Positions 34,818-44,233 of a stretch of 64,000 nucleotides of DNA are shown one piece after another. Under the pieces are notes generated by a model. The model saw only the letters and a list, made by a program, of their open reading frames with translations. It searched no databases and was not told the DNA's origin. Origin of the DNA: CAHJXF01 sp038225855. GTDB lineage: Bacteria > Pseudomonadota > Gammaproteobacteria > Burkholderiales > Burkholderiaceae_D. The translations under genes were made by a program, and so were the position numbers. The DNA is taken from the NCBI GenBank assembly GCA_038225855.1, contig JBBRQU010000009.1, positions 39,019 to 103,018 on the forward strand. The letters run 5' to 3'. The number at the start of each line of letters is the position of its first letter. The stretch's first letter is position 1.

Positions 34818-36110
34818 TCACGAAAATGGATGTCGAAGTACGATCGTCTCGTCGCGATCGGGCCCCGTCGAGATCATGTCGATGGGTGCGCCGCAGACTT
34901 CCGACAGCCGATCGAGATAGCGACGCGCGTTGGCCGGCAATCGATCGAGCCCGCGCACGCCGAAGGTACTCTCGGACCAGCCCGGTAATTCTTCGTACAC
35001 CGGTTCGAGCCCGTCGATGTTCGCGGCGCCGAACGGAAGCAGTTCCATCACCTGTCCATCCACGCGATAGCCGACGCCGAGCTTGATCGCCTCGACTCCG
35101 TCGAGCACGTCGAGCTTGGTGATGCACAGGCCCGACACGCCGTTGATCTGGATCGAGCGCTTCAATGCAGCCGCATCGAACCAGCCGCAACGACGCGCGC
35201 GACCCGTGACGGAGCCGAACTCCTTACCCTTCTCGGCGAGATGGCGGCCCACGTCGTCGAAGAGTTCGGTGGGAAACGGACCCGAGCCGACGCGCGTGGT
35301 GTACGCCTTGGTGATCCCGAGCACGTAATGCAGGCATTGCGGACCCACGCCCGCGCCCGCGGACGCGGCGCCCGCGACACAGTTGCTCGAAGTCACGAAC
35401 GGATAGGTGCCGTGATCCACATCGAGCAATGTGCCTTGCGCGCCTTCGAACAGGAGATTGCATCCCTCGGCTTGCAGGCGCGCGAGTTCGCGCGGAACGT
35501 CGGCGACCATCGTCTTCACGCGTGGCGCGAGCGCCATCGCGGCGTCGAACACCTCATCGGCGACGATTTCGTTCGCGCCCAGATAATGCTTGAGGACGAA
35601 GTTGTGATAGTCGAGCACTTCGTCGAGGCGTTCGCGAAAGCGATCTGGCGTGAACAAATCCTGCAGGCGGATCGCGCGGCGCGCGGCCTTGTCCTCATAC
35701 GCGGGACCGATGCCGCGACCGGTCGTGCCGATCTTGTCGAGACCACGTTTGATCTCGCGCGCCTGGTCGATCGCGACATGGTAAGGAAGAATCAGCGGAC
35801 ACGCTTCGCTGATCGACAGGCGCGATGCGACGTCGATGCCCGCGGCCTCCAACTCGTCGATCTCTTTCAACAGGGCCTCTGGCGAAAGCACCACGCCGTT
35901 GCCGATGAAGCACCGCGTTTCCGGCCGCATGATTCCCGAAGGAATCAGGCGCAGCACGGTCTTCTTGCCGTCCACGATCAGCGTATGACCCGCGTTGTGC
36001 CCGCCCTGGAAGCGCACCACGGCGCGCGCATGATCGGTCAGCCAATCGACCACCTTGCCCTTGCCTTCATCGCCCCATTGCGTGCCGATGACGACGACGT
36101 TCTTGCTCAT
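34818..36110 (-). CDS. purA: adenylosuccinate synthetase
   Basis: Converts IMP, aspartate and GTP into adenylosuccinate, the first committed step to AMP. 430 residues, normal length. GTQWGDEGKGK (residues 8-18) is the GTP/IMP loop with the catalytic Asp, GGHNAGHT holds the catalytic His, and GTTGRGIGPAYEDK and TRVGSGPFPTEL follow. ATG at 36110 was chosen over a longer frame to 36188. 52 bases after hisZ. Confidence 0.98.
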   Translation of the reverse strand: MSKNVVVIGTQWGDEGKGKVVDWLTDHARAVVRFQGGHNAGHTLIVDGKKTVLRLIPSGIMRPETRCFIGNGVVLSPEALLKEIDELEAAGIDVASRLSISEACPLILPYHVAIDQAREIKRGLDKIGTTGRGIGPAYEDKAARRAIRLQDLFTPDRFRERLDEVLDYHNFVLKHYLGANEIVADEVFDAAMALAPRVKTMVADVPRELARLQAEGCNLLFEGAQGTLLDVDHGTYPFVTSSNCVAGAASAGAGVGPQCLHYVLGITKAYTTRVGSGPFPTELFDDVGRHLAEKGKEFGSVTGRARRCGWFDAAALKRSIQINGVSGLCITKLDVLDGVEAIKLGVGYRVDGQVMELLPFGAANIDGLEPVYEELPGWSESTFGVRGLDRLPANARRYLDRLSEVCGAPIDMISTGPDRDETIVLRHPFS

Positions 36111-36162
36111 GATGTGAACCGTGTTGAGGTGAGTGAATGCAGGGACGACGTTGTGCGCGGGA

Positions 36163-37317
36163 TCACGATGCGACGACCCAGGCGCCATTCCGCAACACGA
36201 GGCTACGATCGGATGACGACGCGGCCTCCGACGCTGCGGCGGCAGATTGCAGCGGCAACTGCTGCACGACGATTTCGCCTTCGCTGCGCAGTTGCGCGAT
36301 CGCCGCTTTCATCGCCGCATCCTCGCCGCACGGCGCGACGATCGCGCTCGGCGTGTCTTCGATCACCGCTACGCGCGCCAACTCGCGCAGGTCGAGCGTG
36401 AAACCGGTGGCCGGCCGCGCACGGCCGAACGCGAGGCCGACTTCGTCGTAGCGGCCGCCCTGCGCGATGCTGCTGGGCAAGCCGTCGCAGTAGGCCGCGA
36501 ACATCGTGCCGCTGTGATAGTGATAGCCACGCAAGTCGGCCAGATCGATCGAGACGCGATCGGGTTCGAGCGCCGCGGCGAGGCGTACGAGCACATCGAG
36601 TGCGGCCGCGATGCGGGGCAACGGTGGCAAGACTTCCCGCGCGCGCTCCAGCACTTCGACGCCGCCATAGAGCGCGCTCAGATCCATGAGCGCCTTGCAG
36701 GTCGGGACGCTCAACTCATCCTTCAACGATGCGAGCTCGTCGCGCGACTTGCTCTGCAACAGCGGATAGACGCGCTCTGCGACCATGAAGCCGCGCGCAT
36801 CGGCGGCCAGGATCGCGCGCAGGATTTCCGCATGACCGAGATCGAGGCGCGGCCGCGAGACACCCGCCGCCGACAATGTTGCCAGCAACAACTCCTGGAT
36901 TTCGAGATCGGCCTCGATGCCCGCGTGGCCATACAACTCCGCACCGACCACGAACGGCTCACGCGTGCCGGTCAGCGATCGCGGACGCGTGTAGAGAACG
37001 CTGCCCGCGTAGCACAAGCGTGTCACACCGGGACGATTGAGCAGGTGCGCATCGATGCGCGCAACCTGCGGCGTGATGTCGGCGCGCAGGCCCATCGTGC
37101 GGCCCGACATCTGATCGACCAGCTTGAACATCTGCAGGTCGAGGTCGCGCCCGGTGCCCGACAGCAGCGACTCGACGTACTCGAGCATCGGCGGCATCAC
37201 GAGCTCGTAGCCATAGCCGCGAAACAGATCGAGCAGCGCACGACGCAGCGCTTCGATCCGTCGCGCTTCGGCAGGCAGGATGTCGGCTATCGCTTCGGGC
37301 AGCGACCAGGCAGGCAT
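36163..37317 (-). CDS. hisZ: ATP phosphoribosyltransferase regulatory subunit
   Basis: HisRS-like protein of 384 residues that partners the short form of HisG in the first step of histidine synthesis and confers feedback control. The class II synthetase core is present (DLFRGYGYELVMPPMLEYVESLL, TMGLRADITPQVARIDAH, GGRYDEVG, FTLDLREL) but the C-terminal anticodon-binding domain is missing, which separates it from the true hisS at 45016. Presence of hisZ implies a short hisG elsewhere. The hisZ-purA order is standard for the group. Confidence 0.94.
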   Translation of the reverse strand: MPAWSLPEAIADILPAEARRIEALRRALLDLFRGYGYELVMPPMLEYVESLLSGTGRDLDLQMFKLVDQMSGRTMGLRADITPQVARIDAHLLNRPGVTRLCYAGSVLYTRPRSLTGTREPFVVGAELYGHAGIEADLEIQELLLATLSAAGVSRPRLDLGHAEILRAILAADARGFMVAERVYPLLQSKSRDELASLKDELSVPTCKALMDLSALYGGVEVLERAREVLPPLPRIAAALDVLVRLAAALEPDRVSIDLADLRGYHYHSGTMFAAYCDGLPSSIAQGGRYDEVGLAFGRARPATGFTLDLRELARVAVIEDTPSAIVAPCGEDAAMKAAIAQLRSEGEIVVQQLPLQSAAAASEAASSSDRSLVLRNGAWVVAS

Positions 37318-37362
37318 ATCAATCGATTCTTGAAGGACTGCGTGAAGCGACGACCCGCCGCC

Positions 37363-37554
37363 TCAGAACGCGTGCATCGCGAACAGCACCGCCGTGCCCG
37401 CCACGACCGCCATCAAACCGATGAAGCGCAGCTGACCATCTTCGAGTCCGATGATGCGTCGAAAGGTTTCTTTCCACACCACCGGAAACAGCAGCGGCAC
37501 GATGCCCTCGAGGATCAGGACCAGGCCGAATGCGATGACGAACGATGCGCCCAC
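37363..37554 (-). CDS. DUF2065 small membrane protein
   Basis: 63 residues with two transmembrane helices: FVIAFGLVLILEGIVPLLFP, and GLMAVVAGTAVLFAMHAF at the C-terminus. PVVWKETFRRIIGLEDGQLRFIGL between them is the DUF2065 (YjeT-like) signature. It starts with GTG at 37554, 22 bases after hflC. Always found beside hflKC in beta- and gammaproteobacteria; function unknown, an accessory to the HflKC membrane complex is a plausible inference. Confidence 0.88.
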   Translation of the reverse strand: MGASFVIAFGLVLILEGIVPLLFPVVWKETFRRIIGLEDGQLRFIGLMAVVAGTAVLFAMHAF

Positions 37555-37576
37555 GGCAGTCCCATGCGCGCGGCGA

Positions 37577-38482
37577 TCAGCGCTTCTTCGCCGGCGCCGA
37601 CGCAAACGACGAGCCGTCGGGATTCTTCATGAACTTGAAGAAGTCGGTCGACGGATCGACGACGAAAACATCGCCCTTGCCATGGAAGCTCTTGCGGTAC
37701 GCATCGAGGCTGCGATAGAAAGCATAGAACTCGGGGTTGGCTCCGAACGCCTGCGCATAGAGCACCGACGCGCGCGCGTCGCCTTCGCCCTTGGTCTTCT
37801 CGGCATCGCGGTAGGCCTCGGCGATGATCACTTCACGCTGGCGATCGGCATCGGCGCGAATTTTTTCGGACTCGGCCGAACCGGTCGAGCGCAACTCGTT
37901 GGCCACGCGGCGGCGCTCGGCCTCCATGCGTCGATAGATCGACTCGCTGATTTCGGGCAGCAGATCGACGCGCTTCAGGCGCACGTCGACGATCTCGACG
38001 CCGATCTGCTTGGCCTCGTCGGCGACCTTGCCCTTGATCGCCGCCATCACCTTCTCGCGCTCGCCGGACACCACCTCGTGCGTGGTGCGCTTGGTGATTT
38101 CTTCGTTCAATGCGGCCTTGATGATCTGACCCATGCGCGTGACCGCGCGATCCTGCTCGGCGCCGATGCTGATGTAGTACTGGCGCGGCTCGACGATGCG
38201 CCACTTCACATACGTGTCGACAAGGATGTTGCGCTTCTCGGCCGTGATGAAGCGCTCGGCCTCGGGCGAGTCGATGGTGAGAATACGCTTGTCCAGATAG
38301 ATCACGTTCTGGAACGGCGGCGGCAACTTGAAGTGCAGCCCCGGCTCGCGAATCACGTCCTTGATTTCACCGAACGCGAACAGGATGGCGTACTTGCGCT
38401 GATCGACGACGTAGAAGGTCGACGACAGGATCATCAACGCGATCAACACGCCGAGCACGACGACGATCAGGCGATTGATCAT
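37577..38482 (-). CDS. hflC: protease modulator HflC
   Basis: Inner-membrane SPFH/prohibitin-domain protein of 301 residues: one N-terminal helix (about 4-23), then the SPFH domain. With HflK it forms a large cage around the FtsH protease in the periplasm-facing membrane and modulates its access to membrane substrates. The ATG overlaps the hflK stop as ATGA. REPGLHFKLPPPFQNVIYLDKRIL is characteristic. Confidence 0.96.
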   Translation of the reverse strand: MINRLIVVVLGVLIALMILSSTFYVVDQRKYAILFAFGEIKDVIREPGLHFKLPPPFQNVIYLDKRILTIDSPEAERFITAEKRNILVDTYVKWRIVEPRQYYISIGAEQDRAVTRMGQIIKAALNEEITKRTTHEVVSGEREKVMAAIKGKVADEAKQIGVEIVDVRLKRVDLLPEISESIYRRMEAERRRVANELRSTGSAESEKIRADADRQREVIIAEAYRDAEKTKGEGDARASVLYAQAFGANPEFYAFYRSLDAYRKSFHGKGDVFVVDPSTDFFKFMKNPDGSSFASAPAKKR

Positions 38483-39810
38483 CTGACGTCCCGATCGCGA
38501 TTGCGCAGACCTTCGCGCGAACGCGGGTCGGTTTCCGTCGCAGGAGTGGCCGTGGCGGGACTCGACGGCGTCGCGGCGGTCGACGACGGCGCGTTGGAGG
38601 ACTGGCCTGCCGCGCGCGCATTCGCATCCTGCGAAGACTGTTGAAGCAACTTGTCCAGAGGCAGCATCAGCAGGTTGCGGCCGGCGCGCGCGTCGACCAT
38701 GACCTTGGCCACGTTCGCGTAGATCTCCTGCATCGTGTCGATGTACATGCGTTGACGCGTCACGACGGGCGCCTTCGCATACTCGGCGACGACCGCGCCG
38801 AAGCGGCTCGCGTCGCCTTCCGCGCGCGCAATCACGTTCTGCCTGTACCCCGCGGCCTCCTGCAACAGTCGCGAGGCGTTGCCGCGTGCGCGCGGGATCA
38901 CGTCGTTGGCGTAGGCCTGACCCTCGTTCTTCGAGCGCTCGCGATCCTGGCCGGCCTTGACCGCATCGTCGAACGCGGCCTGCACCTGCTCGGGCGGCTG
39001 CGCGCTCTGTACGGTCACGCTGGTGATCAAGACGCCGGTCTTGTAGCGATCGAGGATCTGCTGCATCAGCGCCGACACCTGGATCGCCACCTGTTCGCGT
39101 CCTTCGTAGAGCACCGTGTCCATCTTGCTGCGACCCACGACTTCGCGCACCGAGGTCTCGGCAGCCTGCTTGACCGCCTCGTCGGGGTTCTTGTTGATGA
39201 ACAGATATTCGGCCGCATCCTTCAATCGGTACTGCACCGCCATCTGCAGATCGATGATGTTCTCGTCGTCGGTCAGCATCAGCGATTCGCGCGGGACCTT
39301 GGTGCGCACGCTGCCGGTGTAGCCGACCTCGACCGTGCGCACGCCCGAGATGTTGACGACCTCGTGGCTCTGGATCGGATACGGCCAGCGCCACTGGATG
39401 CCAGCGCCCGTCATCGTCTTGTAGCGACCGAACTGGAGGATCACGCCGGTCTGACCTTCCTGCACGATGAAGAAGCCGCTCGCCAGCCAGATCGCGAAGA
39501 CCACCGCGATGACGATGACTATGATCGCCTTGGTGCTGCGTCCGTCGGGCGTGAAGCTCGACCCGCCGCCATTGCTGCCACTATTGGGAGGGCGAGGGGC
39601 CGCAGGGCCCTTCTTGCCGCCGAACAATCCCGAGATGCGACGATTCAGATCGCGCCACAACTCTTCGAGGTCGGGCGGTCCATCGCGACGACCCGGTCGC
39701 CGGTCGTCGGGTGGGCCTTCGTTGAAAACGAGGGGCCCGCGCATGTCGGAAAAGGTCTGCACCGGAATCGGAATGGAAGTGGTGAAAGGAGGCTGCTCGT
39801 TATTCGTCAA
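38479..39810 (-). CDS. hflK: FtsH protease activity modulator HflK
   Basis: Partner of HflC, 443 residues with the chosen start. A Gly/Pro/Ser-rich cytoplasmic N-terminus with PPDLEELWRDLNRRISGLFGG, one helix (about 94-115), an SPFH domain and a long Ala/Ser/Thr/Pro-rich tail. The start is TTG at 39810, which overlaps the hflX stop as TTGA; the first in-frame ATG, 22 codons later, has no ribosome binding site. The overlap fits the pattern of this operon, so TTG is preferred with moderate certainty. Confidence 0.93.
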   Translation of the reverse strand: MTNNEQPPFTTSIPIPVQTFSDMRGPLVFNEGPPDDRRPGRRDGPPDLEELWRDLNRRISGLFGGKKGPAAPRPPNSGSNGGGSSFTPDGRSTKAIIVIVIAVVFAIWLASGFFIVQEGQTGVILQFGRYKTMTGAGIQWRWPYPIQSHEVVNISGVRTVEVGYTGSVRTKVPRESLMLTDDENIIDLQMAVQYRLKDAAEYLFINKNPDEAVKQAAETSVREVVGRSKMDTVLYEGREQVAIQVSALMQQILDRYKTGVLITSVTVQSAQPPEQVQAAFDDAVKAGQDRERSKNEGQAYANDVIPRARGNASRLLQEAAGYRQNVIARAEGDASRFGAVVAEYAKAPVVTRQRMYIDTMQEIYANVAKVMVDARAGRNLLMLPLDKLLQQSSQDANARAAGQSSNAPSSTAATPSSPATATPATETDPRSREGLRNRDRDVR

Positions 39811-41063
39811 GCGTCGACAACTGCCGGCGGCCGCGTTTCGCTTTGCTCGTCGTTTGGCGCATCAATGCGCGCATCACTTCGAAGCGCATGCGCTGCTTCC
39901 ACCAGCGCGCTGCGCAGCTCCAGCAGCCCCGAACCCAGTCGCGCGCTCACCGAAACGCGGCGGATGTTATCACGCGCATCGCGTTCGACCGACGGCTCCA
40001 GACCGGCCGAGTCGATCTTGTTGAACACCATGATCTGCGGGATATCCGCGGCGCCGATTTCGGCGAGCACCGCATTGACCTGCGCGATCTGCTCGCTGCG
40101 TTGAGGGCTCGCGACATCGACCACATGCAAGAGCAGGTCGGCGCGTGCGGTTTCTTCGAGCGTCGCCTTGAAGGCTTCGATCAGAGAGTGAGGAAGTTCG
40201 CGAATGAAACCCACCGTATCGGACAGCACGATCTGTCCCACGCCTTCGAGATAGAGGCGGCGCGAGGTGGTGTCGAGCGTTGCGAACAATTGATCGGCCG
40301 CATACGCATCGGCGTGCGTCAACGCATTGAAGAGCGTCGACTTGCCGGCGTTGGTGTAACCCACCAGCGCAACCGACAGCGCGCCGCTGCGACTGCGGGC
40401 GCGACGCTGTGTAGCGCGCTGCCGGCCGAGCTTGTCGAGCTTGCCACGCAGCGCCTTGACGCGATCGCCGATCAGGCGACGGTCGGTCTCGAGCTGGGTT
40501 TCGCCCGGACCGCGCAATCCGATACCGCCCTTCTGACGTTCCAGGTGGGTCCACCCGCGAACCAGGCGCGTCGCCAGATGACTGAGTTGCGCGAGCTCGA
40601 CCTGCACCTTGCCTTCGTGGCTCTTGGCGCGCTGCGCGAAGATATCGAGGATCAGCGCGGTTCGATCGACCACGCTGGTTTGCAGCTTGCGTTCGAGATT
40701 GCGCTGTTGCGCGGGCGAGAGGGCGTGATCGAAGACGACGAGGTCGAGACCATCCTTCTCGATCTGCTCGGCGATTTCGTCGACCTTGCCAGAGCCGATG
40801 AAGGTGGTTGCATCGGGGCTCTGCCGCTTGGTCGTGACGACTGCGAGCGGTTCGGCCCCCGCCGAGCGAACCAATAGAGTCAGTTCTTCCAGGCTCGCGG
40901 CAGCATCGCTGCGCCCGAAGTCCACCGAAACGAGCAACGCACGCGACGGCGTATCGATACGCGATGCATGGCCGTTGCTGCGCGCGGATGTGACAGCGGG
41001 AACGGCAGCCGCGACCACGACGTCAGGATCGCCTGCTTCGGAACGACGAGACTGGCCTCTCAC
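39807..41063 (-). CDS. hflX: ribosome-splitting GTPase HflX
   Basis: 418 residues. N-terminal HflX domain (STATIC features TTFIGSGKVDEIAE, QQRNLERKLQTSVVDRTALILDIFAQRA), then a G domain with GYTNAGKSTLFNAL, DTVGFIRELP and FNKID. It dissociates stalled or heat-damaged 70S ribosomes. The start is GTG at 41063 overlapping the hfq stop as GTGA. Order hfq-hflX-hflK-hflC is conserved in proteobacteria. Confidence 0.96.
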   Translation of the reverse strand: MRGQSRRSEAGDPDVVVAAAVPAVTSARSNGHASRIDTPSRALLVSVDFGRSDAAASLEELTLLVRSAGAEPLAVVTTKRQSPDATTFIGSGKVDEIAEQIEKDGLDLVVFDHALSPAQQRNLERKLQTSVVDRTALILDIFAQRAKSHEGKVQVELAQLSHLATRLVRGWTHLERQKGGIGLRGPGETQLETDRRLIGDRVKALRGKLDKLGRQRATQRRARSRSGALSVALVGYTNAGKSTLFNALTHADAYAADQLFATLDTTSRRLYLEGVGQIVLSDTVGFIRELPHSLIEAFKATLEETARADLLLHVVDVASPQRSEQIAQVNAVLAEIGAADIPQIMVFNKIDSAGLEPSVERDARDNIRRVSVSARLGSGLLELRSALVEAAHALRSDARIDAPNDEQSETRPPAVVDA

Positions 41064-41296
41064 TCGTCGACCGGATCCACCGAGAAATTGACGGCGCGCG
41101 CCGGCACCACCGTCGAGATGGCGTGCTTGTAAACCATCTGCGTGACGGTGTTGCGAAGAAGGACGACGTACTGGTCGAAGGATTCGATCTGTCCTTGCAG
41201 CTTGATGCCATTGACCAGGTAAATGGAAACGGGAATGTGTTCCTTGCGCAAGGCGTTCAGGAACGGGTCTTGTAGAAGTTGGCCCTTGTTGCTCAT
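41060..41296 (-). CDS. hfq: RNA chaperone Hfq
   Basis: Sm-like hexameric RNA chaperone that pairs small RNAs with mRNAs; 78 residues. Sm1 motif in VSIYLVNGIKLQGQIESFDQYVVLL and Sm2 signature VYKHAIST. A GGGAG box lies upstream of the ATG. The C-terminal tail is short. The 243-base gap to der contains repeat copy E next to der; hfq probably has its own promoter there, but no clear boxes are seen. Confidence 0.98.
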   Translation of the reverse strand: MSNKGQLLQDPFLNALRKEHIPVSIYLVNGIKLQGQIESFDQYVVLLRNTVTQMVYKHAISTVVPARAVNFSVDPVDE

Positions 41297-41457
41297 GATG
41301 GTGCTCCCGAAGATTTGTTGGAAGAGTTGGTGCGCTCGGCGAGAGCCGTCGGTCACTGCTCTCGATCGCCTGCCGAGGGACGCTGCGGGGTTACGCGAAA
41401 GATGGGGCCGCGAACAGCGAATTCAATGTAGTCGATTTCAACCGCATTTGGCCACAC

Positions 41458-41534
41458 CCGTCGTTTCCGCGAAAGCGGGAATCCCGTGTCTTCGATGCAA
41501 AGTCGCCGGGTCTCCGCTTGCGCGGGGACGACGG
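41458..41534. repeat. palindromic dispersed repeat, copy E (der-hfq spacer)
   Basis: Outer arms CCGTCGT (41458-41464) and ACGACGG (41528-41534) are identical to those of copy A. Inside are TTCCGC-GAAA-GCGGGAA and CTCCGC-TTGC-GCGGGG hairpins. It ends six bases from the der stop codon, where it could protect the mRNA 3' end. Confidence 0.87.
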
Positions 41535-41539
41535 CCAAC

Positions 41540-43006
41540 TCAGTTCGCGTTCTGAGATGCATAGGGATTTCGTGTGGTGCGGAACTCGACCCGAAGTGGA
41601 GTGCCTTGCAGAGCAAAAGTTTCTCTGAAGCTCGCCTCCAGATAACGGCGATAGGTCTCGGGCACGTTGTCCAGGCCGTTACCGTGAATCACGATCACCG
41701 GCGGGTTCTGCCCGCCCTGATGTGCATAGCGCAGCTTGGGCCGCGACATGCCGCGCCTGGGCGGAGTCTGACGGTCGACCGCGTCGATCAACGCGCGCGT
41801 GAGCCTGGGTGTGGGCAGCTTCGTGAACGCGGCCGCGGCCGCTGCATCGACCGACTTCATCAACGTGGCGATGCCTTGCGCCTTCAATGCCGAGATGTGG
41901 TGCGATCGCGCGAACGAAAGGAACTGGAGCTTGCGCTCCGCATCGCGCTTGATGCGTTCGCGAGCGTATTCGTCGAGCCCGTCCCACTTGTTGATGGCGA
42001 CCACCAGCGCCCGCCCCGACTCGACGATGAAGCCCGCGATGTGGGCGTCCTGGTCCGAGATCTCGGAGCGTGCATCGAGCACCAGGATGACGACGTTCGC
42101 ATCCGCGATCGATTGAAGCGTCTTGACGACCGAAAATTTTTCGACTGCTTCGAAGACCTTGCCGCGCCGTCGCAACCCCGCCGTATCGATCAGCGTGTAG
42201 TGCTTGCCGCTGCGATCGAAGTCGATGTGGATACTGTCGCGCGTCGTGCCCGGCTGGTCGAACACGATCACGCGCTCTTCCCCGAGCAGCGTGTTGACGA
42301 GCGTCGATTTGCCGACGTTGGGCCGCCCGACGATCGCGATCTTGATGCGGCGCGGGCCGTCGTCGGTGTCTTCGACTTCTCTTTCTTCGCTCTCGTCCAC
42401 GGGCGCGCTAACGGGCGCAAGCACGTCGAGCAGAAACTCGATGAGCTCGCGCACGCCATCGCCGTGCGCCGACGAAATTGCAACCGGGTCGCCCAGTCCC
42501 AACTCGTGGAACTCGGCCGTCACCGCGCCGTAGCGCATGCCTTCGGCCTTGTTGACTGCAACCACCAACGGCCGGCCTGACTTGCGGAGATCATCGGCGA
42601 TCGCCTGATCGGCGCCCGTCAATCCCTGGCGTCCATCGACGAGAAACACCAACGCGTCGGCTTCCGCGATCGCCTGACGGGTTTGCTTGGCCATCTCGTG
42701 CACGATGCCTTCTTTCGCGACCGGCTCGAAGCCGCCGGTGTCGATCACCAGAAACGGTCGCTCGCCTACGCGGCCGGGACCGTAATGACGGTCGCGCGTG
42801 AGTCCGGGAAGATCGGCGACGAGCGCATCGCGCGAACGCGTCAGTCGATTGAACAGCGTGGACTTGCCGACGTTGGGCCGTCCCACGATCGCGATGACGG
42901 GCGGCGGCTGCGACTGCGCTCGCGATTGCGGTTGCTCCATCGCAAGGGCTTGCGCACTTGCTTCCGTCTTTTGGTCCGCGCCTTTTCGCCCTCGCATTTT
43001 AGTCAA
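41540..43006 (-). CDS. der: ribosome biogenesis GTPase Der (EngA)
   Basis: Tandem-GTPase required for 50S assembly. The first G domain has GRPNVGKSTLFNRL, DTGGF and NKAEG; the second has GRPNVGKSTLVNTL, DTAGLRRRGKV and NKWDG; then a KH-like C-terminal domain (KLRYAHQGGQNPPVIVIHGN). Der usually starts within a few residues of the first P loop; here about 39 extra residues precede it. The chosen TTG at 43006 overlaps the stop of a micro-ORF chain from bamB (TTGA). ATG at 42997 or 42940 are alternatives. Confidence 0.95.
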   Translation of the reverse strand: MTKMRGRKGADQKTEASAQALAMEQPQSRAQSQPPPVIAIVGRPNVGKSTLFNRLTRSRDALVADLPGLTRDRHYGPGRVGERPFLVIDTGGFEPVAKEGIVHEMAKQTRQAIAEADALVFLVDGRQGLTGADQAIADDLRKSGRPLVVAVNKAEGMRYGAVTAEFHELGLGDPVAISSAHGDGVRELIEFLLDVLAPVSAPVDESEEREVEDTDDGPRRIKIAIVGRPNVGKSTLVNTLLGEERVIVFDQPGTTRDSIHIDFDRSGKHYTLIDTAGLRRRGKVFEAVEKFSVVKTLQSIADANVVILVLDARSEISDQDAHIAGFIVESGRALVVAINKWDGLDEYARERIKRDAERKLQFLSFARSHHISALKAQGIATLMKSVDAAAAAAFTKLPTPRLTRALIDAVDRQTPPRRGMSRPKLRYAHQGGQNPPVIVIHGNGLDNVPETYRRYLEASFRETFALQGTPLRVEFRTTRNPYASQNAN

Positions 43007-43046
43007 CGCATTTTCATCGCCGCATTCATCGCCGCATTCATCACAT
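43003..43046 (-). other. two-micro-ORF relay from bamB to der
   Basis: The bamB stop overlaps ATG TGA (43046-43041, TGATG junction). That stop overlaps the ATG of a 12-codon frame reading MNAAMNAAMKMR (43041-43003, TGATG junction), and its TGA overlaps the der TTG (TTGA junction). The repeat unit is GATGAATGCGGC. There is no gap in the chain. No Shine-Dalgarno is present for der. Confidence 0.55.
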
Positions 43047-44233
43047 CACTCGGCCGCGAACGCGTACAGATTGCCGTCCTGAGTCTGGAACAGCACGGCC
43101 GGGACGCTGCCTGCCGAGAACGCGCGCGGAGCAACCAGCAAGGCCGTGCCGTCGGTGGTCGAGCGCGCGATCAACGAACCGTCTTCGCGTGAGAGCCAGT
43201 GCACGAAGCCCTTGTAGTCGCCGACCACGATCGCGCGTCCCACCGAGGCGGGCGCGGTGAGTCGGCGATACGCGATCTTCTCGGACTTCCACACGCTTAT
43301 GCCGCTGCCGCGCGAGAAGGCGTACACGAAGCCCTTGTCGTCGGTGATGAATGCAAAGCGGCCATCGATCTCGATGCCGGTCGACGTCGAGCTGTCGCGG
43401 CCCCAGATGGCGCCGCCTGTCGAAATATCGAAGCACCCGGCCCGGCCCTGGAAGGCGGCCACGCACACTTCGCGGCCGACCACGACCGGCGTCCCGACTA
43501 TATCGGCGACGCGCTCGAGCTCGGTCGCGCCCTTGGGCACGGCCACTGAGCTCTCCCAACGCAACGCGCCGTTCGCAACAGTGAGCGCGACCAGGCGGCC
43601 ACCCGGAAAGCCCGCGAACAAGAGGCCGCCGTCGATCACCATGCCGGGGTTGCTGCGCAGGACCAGTGACTGACTGGCGCGCTGATACGCCCAACGTCGC
43701 TTGCCGGTTGCCGCGTCGTATGCGATCACGCGACTGTCGGTGGTCCGCACCACCACGATGCCCTCGCCGACCGCGGGCGCGCTCAGGATCTCGGCGTTGG
43801 CCGCGATTTTCCAGCGCTGCTTGCCCGACGCTTCGAGCGCGATCAGATCGCCATTGACTCCCACCACGGCAATCGTGTCGGCATCGGCGCCGACGCCTGC
43901 CGATAATTTTTGATCGAGATCGATGCGCCACACGCGCTCGCCGGTCGCAAGTACGCGGCGCTCGACGACGCCGCCGCCGCCGGCAGCGATGACTTCAGGT
44001 CCGAGCAACGCAGGCGTGAAGAAATACTTGCCTGCCTTGCCGATGTTCGCGGTCCACAAGGTTCTGACCGCGAGCGTCGGCTTGATCTCGGTGAGCTCGG
44101 TCGGCTTGTTCTTCGGCGCCGACGAAAAGATGTGGATGTCTTCCCACCACGCGCAGGCGCTCATGCCGAGCGCGGCCGCGACGATGACTGCGCGCATGAG
44201 CGCCTGCGAGGCTCGGCCTCGCGACATGCTCAT
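43046..44233 (-). CDS. bamB: outer membrane assembly lipoprotein BamB
   Basis: Eight-bladed beta-propeller lipoprotein of the BAM complex, which inserts outer-membrane proteins. 395 residues with a lipobox ending in Cys 27 (ALGMSAC). The repeated WRxD / GxxxALD-like PQQ blades are visible (WRIDLDQKLSAGV, WKIAANAEILSAPAV, WAYQRASQSLVLRSNPG). The ATG overlaps the yfgM stop as ATGA. Order hisS-yfgM-bamB-der is conserved. Confidence 0.95.
   Translation of the reverse strand: MSMSRGRASQALMRAVIVAAALGMSACAWWEDIHIFSSAPKNKPTELTEIKPTLAVRTLWTANIGKAGKYFFTPALLGPEVIAAGGGGVVERRVLATGERVWRIDLDQKLSAGVGADADTIAVVGVNGDLIALEASGKQRWKIAANAEILSAPAVGEGIVVVRTTDSRVIAYDAATGKRRWAYQRASQSLVLRSNPGMVIDGGLLFAGFPGGRLVALTVANGALRWESSVAVPKGATELERVADIVGTPVVVGREVCVAAFQGRAGCFDISTGGAIWGRDSSTSTGIEIDGRFAFITDDKGFVYAFSRGSGISVWKSEKIAYRRLTAPASVGRAIVVGDYKGFVHWLSREDGSLIARSTTDGTALLVAPRAFSAGSVPAVLFQTQDGNLYAFAAE

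Noticed and set aside
36163..37317. Second histidyl-tRNA synthetase
   Set aside because: No anticodon-binding domain and the position next to purA indicate HisZ; the real HisS is at 45016.
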